Shown here in pieces: positions 36,255 through 44,952 of a DNA stretch of 64,000 bases; the stretch's first letter is position 1; every line of letters starts with the position of its first letter. The notes under the pieces are model-generated. The model saw only the letters and a list, made by a program, of their open reading frames with translations, did no database searches and was not told where the DNA came from. Made by a program: the position numbers and the translations under genes. This DNA is from Synechococcus sp. PCC 6312 (GTDB lineage: Bacteria > Cyanobacteriota > Cyanobacteriia > Thermosynechococcales > Thermosynechococcaceae): NCBI RefSeq assembly GCF_000316685.1, contig NC_019680.1, positions 1,675,501 to 1,739,500 of the forward strand, in the 5' to 3' direction.

Positions 36255-37727
36255 ATGTCATCAGAAGCCCCACCTTCCAAGCTCACCTTCCGAGCCAAAG
36301 CCTTAGAAAACCTCTCTAGCTCAGATCTATTCCGTCAACGCTTAAATGTTTATCACCTCACCCCTTGGTTTGCCCTGTCTGTTCTGGGAACAATGGTGTT
36401 GGGGCTGCTGGCCTGGGGGATATTTGGGCGGATTCCTGTAACCGTGGATGGCCAAGGAATTATTCTCCGACCTCGCGAAGAGCGCGGTAAACCTCCGGAA
36501 ATTAGCTTTTTTGCTGCATCGGGGGAGGGACGCATTTCCCAAATTCTTGTCCAAGAGGGAGATGCAGTGAGTTCCGGGGAGTTGCTGGGAGAAATTGAAC
36601 AACCTGACCTAGCCTTTCAATTAGAAAATAAGCAACGGGAGCTGCAAGAATTAGTCAATCAGCAGAAATCCCTCAGGGGCCTGGAACAGGAATCCACAAG
36701 CCTCAGCGAGCGGGCAATTCTCATTAAAAAAGAAACAACCCAAGCCGAAATTGAATCCCTCCGAGAGCGAGCTACTTTTATCAAAACCCGCAAGCTCACG
36801 TCATTATCTGTTCAACAACAGGGATTAAGACAACAACAACAACGGATGCAAGCACTGGCTCAGTTACAAGAAAACAAAGTCTTACAGACGGAACCGTTGG
36901 TTAAGGAAGGGGCAATCTCTCAATCAGCGTTTATTCAAATTAAAGAAGAAGCTATTCGCACTGAAAATAATGTCTCAGAAATCACTTCCAATTTAGAACG
37001 GGTTAATGTCGAAATTGTCACAGCCAATGAAGAATACGACAGCACCCAAGAGCGAATTGCCAATCTCAAGGCCCAACTGGATGAATTGGACGGACAACTC
37101 ATCAATGTAGATTTACAAGATCAAACCCGAACTACAGAACGCACGCTTAAAATTCAGTCTATTAAAGGAGAACTCCAAGTCCTCCAGGCCACCTTCCGGC
37201 AACGCAGTCAAATCCGTAGCCCCCACACTGGCACAATTTTGGATATGTTTGCTTCAGTCGGTCAAATCGTCCAAGTGGGAACTCCGATTGGTCAAATTCA
37301 AGTAGCTGGCACCCAAGGCCCTTCCTTAACAGCATTGCTCTACTTCACACCTGGAGACGGTAAACGAATTACTCCCAACATGAAGGTCTCTGTCACGCCT
37401 GACACTGTGAAACGGGAAGAATATGGCGGTATTCAAGGACAAGTCTTATCGGTTTCTCCCTATCCTGTTAGCGAACTCTCAGCTCAGGAATTTACAGGCG
37501 ACAAAACCCTAGCCGAGGCTCTCACGGACAAGGGGCGAAAAATTGAGGTTTTTGTGGCCCTAGAAACTGACCCCAACACGAAAAGTGGCTATCGCTGGAC
37601 TGCTTCTCAAGGGCCTAACTTCAAAATTACCTCTGGCTCTATTGCCACAGCCGCCGTCACCTTAGAGGAAAACTCCCCAATTAGTTACGTTTTGCCAATT
37701 TTGCGCCAGTGGACAGGACTGTACTAA
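36255..37727 (+). CDS. NHLM-type HlyD-family secretion adaptor
   Basis: One N-terminal membrane helix (LSVLGTMVLGLLAWGIFG, about residues 42-60) precedes IPVTVDGQGIILRPREERGK, a lipoyl half (ISQILVQEGDAVSSGELLGE), long coiled coils (about 120-310), the second lipoyl half (RSPHTGTILDMFASVGQIV) and a C-terminal beta-barrel. It is 490 residues long, normal for the group. It links the inner-membrane ABC proteins to an outer-membrane channel, which is not encoded nearby. The stop is 2 bp before the PCAT start, so expression is coupled. Confidence 0.9.
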   Translation: MSSEAPPSKLTFRAKALENLSSSDLFRQRLNVYHLTPWFALSVLGTMVLGLLAWGIFGRIPVTVDGQGIILRPREERGKPPEISFFAASGEGRISQILVQEGDAVSSGELLGEIEQPDLAFQLENKQRELQELVNQQKSLRGLEQESTSLSERAILIKKETTQAEIESLRERATFIKTRKLTSLSVQQQGLRQQQQRMQALAQLQENKVLQTEPLVKEGAISQSAFIQIKEEAIRTENNVSEITSNLERVNVEIVTANEEYDSTQERIANLKAQLDELDGQLINVDLQDQTRTTERTLKIQSIKGELQVLQATFRQRSQIRSPHTGTILDMFASVGQIVQVGTPIGQIQVAGTQGPSLTALLYFTPGDGKRITPNMKVSVTPDTVKREEYGGIQGQVLSVSPYPVSELSAQEFTGDKTLAEALTDKGRKIEVFVALETDPNTKSGYRWTASQGPNFKITSGSIATAAVTLEENSPISYVLPILRQWTGLY

Positions 37728-37729
37728 CC

Positions 37730-39943
37730 ATGTCTGCCCCTATCAGTACACCCACTATTCTCCAAATGGAAGCTGTCGAATGTGGCGCTGCGGCATTAGG
37801 CATTATTTTAGGATTTCATCGCTGCTATGTTCCCCTGGCTGAATTGCGCCAGGCCTGTGGGGTGTCTCGGAATGGTAGTAACGCCGCCAATATTGTCAAA
37901 GCTGCATCTCGCTATGGATTGGATGCGAAAGGCTATCGCTTAGAATTAACCTCTACCCAGAAACTGACTCCTCCCTTTATTGCCTTTTGGGAATTTAATC
38001 ATTTTGTGGTGGTGGAAGGCTTTGGCAAAGACCAAGTGTATCTTAATGATCCCGCTGTTGGACGGCGACAGATTAGCCTGGATGAGTTTGATCGTTCCTT
38101 CACCGGCATTGTTCTCACCTTTACACCTCAGCCAACCTTTCAACCCCGTGGCCATGCCCCCAGTATTTGGCCCAGCTTGTGGCGGCGATTGCGGCAAAGT
38201 CGGGCGAGTCTGGAGTTGCTTTATTTAGTCCTAGTCGGCTTCCTTTTAACCATTCCGGGTCTAGTCATTGCTATTTTCTCTAAACTCTTTGTTGAAAATA
38301 TTCTCATTGAAAACCACCTAAATTGGTTGCGGCCATTCTTGTTGTTAATTGCCCTGGTTGCGGCCCTCAATTTATCCCTTACCTTTTGGCAATCCCAGGC
38401 CCTGAGGCGTTTACGCACCCGTTTAGCCATTCAATTATCCAGTCAGTTTATTGAGCATATTCTCTGTTTACCCGCCAGTTACTATGAGCAGCGTTCCGCC
38501 GGAGAAATTGGCAGTCGCGTCAGTTTGAATAATACGGTTGCTAATGTTCTATCTGGTGAACTAGCCAAAACAGTGATTGATAGCGTCATGATGATTGTCT
38601 ATGGCCTGGTCATGTTTACCTACAGTGTCCCGTTAACCTTAATTGCCATCGGCCTGGCTGGCGTGAATGCGCTGGGATTACGCTGGTTTGCCCGGCAACG
38701 TCAAGATACTAATTTACGGCTGGGGTTAGAACTCGGTCGGGCGATGTCTACAACCATTACTGGATTGCAAGCGATTGAAACCATCAAGGGATCGGGCCTG
38801 GAAACTTTCTTCTTTAATCGTTGGGCCGGCCTTTATACCAAAGCCATTAACTCTCAACAAGAACTTGCGATTCCCACCCAAACCATTAGTATCTTGCCTT
38901 CTGCCCTTAGCTCCCTCACTAATATGACCCTGATTGTCGTTGGTGGTATTCAGGCCATGCGGGGAGAAATGAGCATTGGAATGTTAGTTGCCTATCAAGC
39001 CCTAATGCAGCTATTCCTCGAACCCATTAACCGCCTCGTCTTGATGAGCAGTAGTATTCAGGAACTCTATGGGGATATTGCCCGCCTGGATGATGTCTTA
39101 GACAATCCCATTCCACCCGGTCAAGACTTTTTTCAATTTGCCAGTCCTACCACTCTTCAATCTCTAGAGACTCAATCCCCTCCCAACTCAATGGCAAAAT
39201 TAGAGGGGCAATTAACACTTAAAAACATTACCTTTGGTTATAGCCCGATTGACCCACCCCTGATTCAAAACTTCAATCTAACCCTAGCTCCCGGCGAACG
39301 AGTTGCCCTAGTTGGCGGATCCGGGTCGGGGAAAAGCACAATTGCCAAACTGATCCTAGGAGTCTATCAACCTTGGCAAGGCAGTATTTTATTTGATGAA
39401 CAGCCAAAGTTAGACATTCCCCGCGCCGTCCTCCATCACTCTATAGGCTATGTCTCCCAAGACAGCGTGATTTTCTCTGGGACTGTTCAAGACAACATTA
39501 CCCTTTGGGATCACACTCTGACAGATACCGATATTATCCAGGCCAGCATTGATGCCATGATCCACCCCAAGATTATGACCCTCCCTGCCGGATACCAAAC
39601 TCAACTGCTTGAAGGGGGCATGAATCTCAGTGGGGGAGAACGCCAACGCCTAGAAATTGCTCGAGCCTTAGTCCGCAATCCTTCCCTGTGCATTTTTGAT
39701 GAGGCCACCAGTGCCCTTGATGCCAATGTTGAGGAGCAAATTATGCAATGCCTCCAAATTCGGGGTTTAACCTGCTTATTCATTGCCCATCGCTTGAGCA
39801 CGATCCGGGACTGTGATCAGATTATTGTCATGGAACAAGGCCAGATCGTTGAGTCAGGAACCCACCAAGCATTATGGGAAGCCAAGGGGTTGTATCATCG
39901 GATGCTTTCTGCCCAAAGTGTTGAAGACTATACTCAAGATTAG
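37730..39943 (+). CDS. Peptidase-containing ABC transporter (C39 peptidase, PCAT)
   Basis: From the ATG at 37730, which I prefer to an upstream GTG inside the HlyD gene, this gives 737 residues. The N-terminal C39 peptidase has the catalytic Cys in MEAVECGAAALGIIL, His in FNHFVVVEGF and Asp in VYLNDPAVGRR. Six membrane helices follow (about 155-440). The ATPase has GGSGSGKSTIAK, LSGGERQRLEIARAL and CIFDEATSALD. It should cut substrates after a double glycine while exporting them. The family of GG-leader genes immediately downstream on the same strand are the obvious substrates. Confidence 0.93.
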   Translation: MSAPISTPTILQMEAVECGAAALGIILGFHRCYVPLAELRQACGVSRNGSNAANIVKAASRYGLDAKGYRLELTSTQKLTPPFIAFWEFNHFVVVEGFGKDQVYLNDPAVGRRQISLDEFDRSFTGIVLTFTPQPTFQPRGHAPSIWPSLWRRLRQSRASLELLYLVLVGFLLTIPGLVIAIFSKLFVENILIENHLNWLRPFLLLIALVAALNLSLTFWQSQALRRLRTRLAIQLSSQFIEHILCLPASYYEQRSAGEIGSRVSLNNTVANVLSGELAKTVIDSVMMIVYGLVMFTYSVPLTLIAIGLAGVNALGLRWFARQRQDTNLRLGLELGRAMSTTITGLQAIETIKGSGLETFFFNRWAGLYTKAINSQQELAIPTQTISILPSALSSLTNMTLIVVGGIQAMRGEMSIGMLVAYQALMQLFLEPINRLVLMSSSIQELYGDIARLDDVLDNPIPPGQDFFQFASPTTLQSLETQSPPNSMAKLEGQLTLKNITFGYSPIDPPLIQNFNLTLAPGERVALVGGSGSGKSTIAKLILGVYQPWQGSILFDEQPKLDIPRAVLHHSIGYVSQDSVIFSGTVQDNITLWDHTLTDTDIIQASIDAMIHPKIMTLPAGYQTQLLEGGMNLSGGERQRLEIARALVRNPSLCIFDEATSALDANVEEQIMQCLQIRGLTCLFIAHRLSTIRDCDQIIVMEQGQIVESGTHQALWEAKGLYHRMLSAQSVEDYTQD

Positions 39944-40161
39944 CCAAGTGGATGATACCAAATGGGTGATGTACTCTCCTCCTATTGCTAGGTTCTTCAG
40001 CAGGATATAAGTAATCAAAATATCAAGTCGTCCCCCCCCTATTTTTAGAATGCTATATTACAAATATCGAAAGAGAATAACACTCAGAATTCATTAAGAA
40101 AGCAGTTGACGTATTTAGAGTTTGAATGTTCCGAGCATCAAGTTTTATGGAGATAATTACA

Positions 40162-41007
40162 ATGAATACCGATCTAAATCAACAAGAACTCATTGAGCGG
40201 GAATTGACCCTAGATGAGCTAGCTGCTATCTCTGGCGGCAGCGAATTTACTGATTTCTTCAAAAAGATTGGTGATGATTTTGGTGAAGTTGGCGGCGTTA
40301 TGATTGCGGGAGGATATACGGTTGTTCAAGCCTGTAAGGGAATGATTGCTGAAATGACTGGTGATTTGGAAACAGCCAAAGACATTCAACAAAACACTAT
40401 GGATCGTGCAGAAAAACTTTACAACGATGTGAAAGATGGTCTTGGCACCAAGGTGTTAGGTGTGGTATCAACGGTCGGCATTGTTGGGGCTATCGCCAAG
40501 GGTGGCAAAATGGCCTTTGATGTGATTCGTACAGGAATTCGTCCAACGGATGTACGTCCAGTAAATCCGTTTTTAGATATCACCCTTGATTCAATTCCGT
40601 CTCATACCGGTAATACTGCGTACGGCAGTCCAACTGGTAGCTTTAACTCTAGCTTCAGCTTTTTAGAACAGAAAAACAGGCAACTCCAAGATATCTTTTC
40701 CGCCGAACAACTGCAAAAACTGAGTGAAGCAGGTTTCAACAAGAACGATACTGTCTATAACTATTTTGAAGTGAAAAATCTTCAATCTGCCACTGACTTA
40801 TCTAACCAATTGGGTTCCCAAGCTAACATTCAGGGGGCTTTTTTGGAAGTCAAGCAAGAGACAGGTAATGGCTTCATTATCAGGAACATTCCCATCATTA
40901 CCATCCAGGAGGTGAGTCAACCAGCTACTAACGAACCTAAACGGGAGAACGTTGGTGGGCTTAAGTTGACTGGCCCAGAAAAATATATAGCACAGCGGAT
41001 TTCCTAA
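40162..41007 (+). CDS. Double-glycine-leader precursor protein 1 (281 aa)
   Basis: The start ATG at 40162 follows GGAG. The 26-residue leader ends ERELTLDELAAISGG and fits the C39 cleavage rule. The core has an amphipathic module (GGYTVVQACKGMIAEMTGD, then DIQQNTMDRAEKLYNDVKD), a weakly hydrophobic Gly/Ala/Val segment (VLGVVSTVGIVGAIAKGG), a Ser/Asn-rich linker and a C-terminal domain (QDIFSAEQLQKLSEAGF ... GAFLEVKQETGNGF). The mature product of about 255 residues is far larger than typical GG-leader bacteriocins. It is the most divergent member of the local family. The frame is open 12 codons further upstream, without leader character. Confidence 0.75.
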   Translation: MNTDLNQQELIERELTLDELAAISGGSEFTDFFKKIGDDFGEVGGVMIAGGYTVVQACKGMIAEMTGDLETAKDIQQNTMDRAEKLYNDVKDGLGTKVLGVVSTVGIVGAIAKGGKMAFDVIRTGIRPTDVRPVNPFLDITLDSIPSHTGNTAYGSPTGSFNSSFSFLEQKNRQLQDIFSAEQLQKLSEAGFNKNDTVYNYFEVKNLQSATDLSNQLGSQANIQGAFLEVKQETGNGFIIRNIPIITIQEVSQPATNEPKRENVGGLKLTGPEKYIAQRIS

Positions 41008-41053
41008 ATTAAGGTTTGCAAGCAACGAGTTCCATCTTGAATTTATGGAGGGT

Positions 41054-41308
41054 ATGGCGATGGAAAATCAAGCACTTGAACGGGAACTCACCCCTGAAGA
41101 GTTGGAAGAAATCGCTGGCGGTTTAAGTTTGGGTGATTTTTGGGATGACACCAAGAAAAACCTATTAGGTCATGTATCCCCGCTCTGTCCAGTTACAGTT
41201 CCGAATGCGAGAGGTGAGACAATCGTAATCCATGATGCCTCACCAGGCCTACCAACTGAGGATGAGGGATGTAAACTTCCTATTGCTAGTAAATATGAAA
41301 ATGATTAG
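41054..41308 (+). CDS. Short double-glycine precursor with two cysteines (84 aa)
   Basis: GGAGG at 41047-41051 precedes ATG 41054 and ATG 41060; both give the leader MENQALERELTPEELEEIAGG. The core starts LSLGDFWDDTKKN, like precursor 4, then changes to an unrelated 45-residue sequence with two Cys (SPLCPVTVP and EDEGCKLPI) that could form a disulfide. It therefore looks either like a true small bacteriocin-sized precursor or a deletion product of a longer member. It lies about 45 bp after precursor 1. Confidence 0.65.
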   Translation: MAMENQALERELTPEELEEIAGGLSLGDFWDDTKKNLLGHVSPLCPVTVPNARGETIVIHDASPGLPTEDEGCKLPIASKYEND

Positions 41309-41369
41309 CTGTTAGTTGGTTTGAGAGCGATAAACAATTCGTTTAATAACAATCAATGGAGTTTTCGTC

Positions 41370-42323
41370 ATGACCAAGATCAATAACGAAAATCAAGAAC
41401 TTGAGCGGGAACTCACCCCTGAAGAGTTGGAAGCAATTGCTGGAGGACTGAATGTTGGGGACAGAATGGCAAAATTGGGTGGGGTGATGCATGGCAGGCA
41501 AGAAGGGGCCTCTGGCAATATTATTGGTGAACTGGGGGGGCGCGTTGCCCAGGCTGCTTACACTCTTAAAGAGGCGTTTAGGGGCTTCGGGGCCATGATA
41601 ATCGGTGACGACGAAACGATGGCAGACGTTCAGAAGAACACTATGTCTCGGGGAGAGCAAGTTTATCAAGATGTGAAAGACTCAACCGCAGGAAAGATTT
41701 TGGGAGGTTGTGTTCTTGTTGTCGGCACTGCTGCTGCTGGAGGGGCTATTGCATCTGGAGTACGGAGCATCGGCACTGCTACTATCCGCACAGCAGGTAC
41801 TCGTCCACTAATTCCAAATAGCGGTACCAATACACCGGCTTGGCCTGCTGGAACTCCAGGTTTTGGTGGCTCTCCGGCTGGATCCCTCGCTAATTCCTTT
41901 CATGATGTCCCTCTAGACCTTTATCCTGGCAAAGGTAGCTTTGCGATCACTGGGTTACAGATCAACCAGCAGTCGCCCATTGGTGAGCAGCTTGTTGAAA
42001 AATCGGCAGGGCAGTTTTTATCTGAAGATCAACTGAAGCAGTTTGGCATTCCTGCTGATGCGCGCGTTGTTGGCTATGTAGGTGCTAAAGAGGCTGATGC
42101 TGATTTCGTGAAGGAATTTAAGGCTACTCTTGGCCTGGGCGACAACGCAAAATTGGGCTATTTGCAGGTAAGTTGGTCACACAATGGCTCTCCAGTCCGG
42201 GACGTTGTGCCCATGATCGAAATGAACGATGCCCAGATTACCGCCAATGAACCTAAGAAAGAGGAGCTTACAACCCCTCAGTCAAATCATTTAAGTCGTA
42301 ATCGCTTCTACCATCCCCACTAA
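41370..42323 (+). CDS. Double-glycine-leader precursor protein 3 (317 aa)
   Basis: The 26-residue leader ends ERELTPEELEAIAGG. The core begins LNVGDRMAKLGGVMHGRQ, has the amphipathic module ELGGRVAQAAYTLKEAFRG and VQKNTMSRGEQVYQDVKDS, and a glycine-zipper hydrophobic segment (GKILGGCVLVVGTAAAGGAI, about residues 118-140). A Pro/Gly/Thr linker precedes the C-terminal domain (EQLVEKSAGQFLSEDQLKQF ... YLQVSWSHNGSPVRDVVPMI) and a basic His tail (SRNRFYHPH). The last 345 nt of the gene are nearly identical to precursor 5, so the two arose by recent duplication or gene conversion. Confidence 0.75.
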   Translation: MTKINNENQELERELTPEELEAIAGGLNVGDRMAKLGGVMHGRQEGASGNIIGELGGRVAQAAYTLKEAFRGFGAMIIGDDETMADVQKNTMSRGEQVYQDVKDSTAGKILGGCVLVVGTAAAGGAIASGVRSIGTATIRTAGTRPLIPNSGTNTPAWPAGTPGFGGSPAGSLANSFHDVPLDLYPGKGSFAITGLQINQQSPIGEQLVEKSAGQFLSEDQLKQFGIPADARVVGYVGAKEADADFVKEFKATLGLGDNAKLGYLQVSWSHNGSPVRDVVPMIEMNDAQITANEPKKEELTTPQSNHLSRNRFYHPH

Positions 42324-42333
42324 ATTTGGCTAG
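41979..42333 (+). repeat. 355-bp direct repeat, copy 1
   Basis: From attggtgagcag to aaatttggctag this segment matches 44020-44374 over the same length without gaps and with few mismatches. It covers the C-terminal domain of precursor 3 plus 10 bp after the stop. The identity ends abruptly after ggctag at both copies, where copy 2 runs into the truncated precursor 6. Confidence 0.85.
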
Positions 42334-42429
42334 TTTCAGGAATGTGATGCATTGACTCTCAGAACAACTTTTATTGCAATTGAGAGTCGAAGGAACCTTT
42401 TTTTACAATCCTTTTATGGAGCTTGGATT

Positions 42430-43263
42430 ATGACTGCAATGGAAAATCAAGAACTTGAACGGGAACTCACCCCTGAAGAGTTAGAGGCAATCGCTGGCGG
42501 CTACAGTTTCGGTGAATTTTGGGACGATACCAAGAGAGTAGCAGGGGCAATTCCTGGTGGAGTAGCGGCGGGTGGTTATGCCGTTGGTCAAGCCTTTAAG
42601 GCGTTGGGTGCCACTATTGCAGGCGACAAGGATACGGTGCGTGATATTGAAGAAAATGGCTTAGGTCGAGTGGGTCAACTTTACCGAGATGTGCGAGACT
42701 CTACTGCTGGGCAAATTGGAGGGGGTTTGATCATTGGTGCTGCTGCTGTTGTTGGAGGTTCGTATGTTGTCGGGGCCTTGGCTGGTAGTGCTGGTACTGT
42801 GGCAGGGGCTGGTGTCATTGTGATTGCCATAAGCGCATTGAATTCTCGAACTAATAGTGCTCCTTCAATTCCCATTGACAGAACTATTAGCTTCCAACAA
42901 GATTTTTCAGGTAAAAAATTAAACGATTTTTTCTCCTCAGACCAACTCAAGTCCCTTGGCTTCACCACTGACAGAGATTTCAAAATCGCTAGCTATCATG
43001 ATGGGGGTGTATGTCCAGACAATCTTAAAGAACAAATTGCGGCCGCTGGCTACACGGGTGAAGTTAAAGTTGGCTTTTTTCAACTGGTTTCACAAAACTC
43101 TAATGGCGTAGTCGAATCCATAGCTATACCTGTCATATCTGCCAATGAAGCCAAGAAAAATGAAGCCAAACAAGATGACTTTACACCACCTCAGTCAACA
43201 GGTGGTTTCCGTGGCTACGGCCGTCGATTAGATGGTCAGCGGCGCAACAGCACTCAAGGCTAA
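42430..43263 (+). CDS. Double-glycine-leader precursor protein 4 (277 aa)
   Basis: GGAG lies before ATG 42430. The 24-residue leader ends ERELTPEELEAIAGG. The core begins YSFGEFWDDTKRVAGAIPGG, then the amphipathic module (GGYAVGQAFKALGATIAGD, then GRVGQLYRDVRDS). A long glycine zipper follows (GQIGGGLIIGAAAVVGGSYV then VGALAGSAGTVAGAGVIVIA, about residues 98-140), the most membrane-like of the set. The C-terminal domain has FFSSDQLKSLGFTTDRD, and the tail DDFTPPQSTGGFRGYGRRLD is basic and Gly-rich. The C-terminal tail is shared with precursor 7 while its domain differs from precursors 3 and 5. Confidence 0.75.
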   Translation: MTAMENQELERELTPEELEAIAGGYSFGEFWDDTKRVAGAIPGGVAAGGYAVGQAFKALGATIAGDKDTVRDIEENGLGRVGQLYRDVRDSTAGQIGGGLIIGAAAVVGGSYVVGALAGSAGTVAGAGVIVIAISALNSRTNSAPSIPIDRTISFQQDFSGKKLNDFFSSDQLKSLGFTTDRDFKIASYHDGGVCPDNLKEQIAAAGYTGEVKVGFFQLVSQNSNGVVESIAIPVISANEAKKNEAKQDDFTPPQSTGGFRGYGRRLDGQRRNSTQG

Positions 43264-43386
43264 ATTAAATCTTGGCACGGGTGGGGCAAGCCTGAGAAAT
43301 TCGCTACCCTCGGCTTGGTTTTTGCCCTTATTTCGGTTGAGAGCTACAAACAACTTGTTCAATTATTTTTTAATGGAGATTACATC

Positions 43387-44364
43387 ATGACTACGATTAA
43401 CAATGAAAATCAAGACCTTGAGCGGGAACTCACCTCTGAAGAGTTAGAGTCAATTGCTGGGGGAATGAATGTTTGGGACAGAATGGCGAAATTAGGCGGG
43501 GTGATGCATGGCAGGCCAGAGCCAAATTCCATCGATCTTCTTGGTGAAGTGGGGGGGCGTGTTGCCCAGGGTGGTTACACTGTTGCCCAGGCCTTTAAGG
43601 GGGCATGGGCCGAGTTAACCGGCGACCTAGGCACGGCGGCTGACGTTCAGAAGAACACCATGTCTCGGGGAGAGCAGGTTTATCAAGATGTAAAAGACTC
43701 ACCTGCAGGAAAGATTTTGGGGGGAGTTGTGCTTGTTGTCGGAACATCTGCTGCTGGCGGGGCTATCTCATCTGTAGTCCGGACCGCCAGAACTACTACT
43801 GCTTCTGCTGCTAATCCCATCAGTTGGGGAACTACGCCCAGCCCTTCAATCGCTGGTGCACCACAACAATTCACTAGAGGCAGCATTGGAGAGATTGTGA
43901 AACAAGCACAACGTGAACACTGGGCTAATGGTGGCTCATTTAGTTCTATGCCTCGGACTGAATCTGTTTTCTCTTACAATGCGGTTATCTCAGGATTACA
44001 GGTAAACCAACGATCGTCGATTGGTGAGCAGCTTGTTGAAAAATCAGCAGGACAGTTTTTATCTGAAGGTCAACTGAAGCAGTTTAATATTCCGGCGGAT
44101 GCTCGCGTTGTGGGCTATGTAGGTGCTAAAGAGGCTGATGCTGATTTCGTGAAGGAATTCAAGACTACCCTTGGCCTGGACGACAACGCAAAACTGGGCT
44201 ATTTGCAGGTAAGTTGGTCACACAATGGCTCTCCAGTCCGGGACGTTGTGCCCATGATCGAAATGAACGATGCCCAGATTACCGCCAATGAACCTAAGAA
44301 AGAGGAGCTTACAACCCCTCAGTCGAGTCATTTAAGTCGTAATCGCTTCTACCATCCCCACTAA
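43387..44364 (+). CDS. Double-glycine-leader precursor protein 5 (325 aa)
   Basis: GGAG lies before ATG 43387. The 26-residue leader ends ERELTSEELESIAGG. The N-terminal module (MNVWDRMAKLGGVMHGRPEP) and amphipathic module (VAQGGYTVAQAFKGAWAELT) match precursor 3. The glycine-zipper segment is GKILGGVVLVVGTSAAGGAI. The linker differs from precursor 3 and includes SIGEIVKQAQREHWANGGSF. The C-terminal domain and His tail are nearly identical to precursor 3. The frame extends 24 codons upstream without leader features. Confidence 0.75.
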   Translation: MTTINNENQDLERELTSEELESIAGGMNVWDRMAKLGGVMHGRPEPNSIDLLGEVGGRVAQGGYTVAQAFKGAWAELTGDLGTAADVQKNTMSRGEQVYQDVKDSPAGKILGGVVLVVGTSAAGGAISSVVRTARTTTASAANPISWGTTPSPSIAGAPQQFTRGSIGEIVKQAQREHWANGGSFSSMPRTESVFSYNAVISGLQVNQRSSIGEQLVEKSAGQFLSEGQLKQFNIPADARVVGYVGAKEADADFVKEFKTTLGLDDNAKLGYLQVSWSHNGSPVRDVVPMIEMNDAQITANEPKKEELTTPQSSHLSRNRFYHPH

Positions 44365-44374
44365 ATTTGGCTAG
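44020..44374 (+). repeat. 355-bp direct repeat, copy 2
   Basis: Second copy of the segment at 41979-42333. Immediately after it the sequence enters the glycine-zipper part of a leaderless precursor (ARGKIVGGIALVIGGGVAGG), so a recombination or deletion event probably joined the 3' end of precursor 5 to the middle of another family member. Confidence 0.85.
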
Positions 44375-44900
44375 AGGAAAGATCGTAGGCGGTATTGCTC
44401 TTGTTATTGGTGGGGGCGTGGCAGGTGGAGCTGTTTCTGCTGGAGGCCGTGTGATCGTCAGTGCCACCACCGGGATACGCAACATAACACCGATTCTTGA
44501 ATCAGGTGCTCTTGGTGCTACTCCTAGCGTCCCGGCGGGTGCAATCAGTTTTCTACAAGTTAAGGAAGAAGCAACTTTAGGGCAGTTTGTTTCTGCAGAT
44601 CAACTCAAGGCCGCAGGCATTCCATCCAATGCCCGTATCGTCGGTTATGCAAGTGCTAGAGACACTGATAATTTGGTGCAGGAATTCAAGGCTACCTCTG
44701 GCTTGAGCGATGACGTAAAGCTGGGCTGTCTCCAGGTGGAGTGGTCTTATAACGGTTCTACTGTCAGCGATTATATGCCCATAATCGATTTGGGTGAGAT
44801 CAAAGAGAATGCTGTTGAGGAACCTAAACCTGCAACAGGCGGGATAAAGCTTACTGGGGGGAAATCTGGAATGACTCTTCAACGCATTGGGGAATCCTGA
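44367..44900 (+). pseudogene. Leaderless, 5'-truncated precursor 6 remnant
   Basis: An open frame from TTG 44367 begins with the hydrophobic zipper (GKIVGGIALVIGGGVAGGAV) and continues with a full C-terminal domain (TLGQFVSADQLKAAGIPSNA ... GCLQVEWSYNGSTVSDYMPI) and tail. The leader and amphipathic module are absent, and the beginning is fused to the 10 bp that follow the precursor 5 stop. Without a GG leader it cannot be a PCAT substrate. I see no good ribosome site. It is best read as a decayed member, though the domain reads openly, so decay is recent. Confidence 0.65.
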
Positions 44901-44952
44901 TCAAGGCTTGACTATTATCAAACTGTTCATCAATCATTACTCAGGAGACTTT

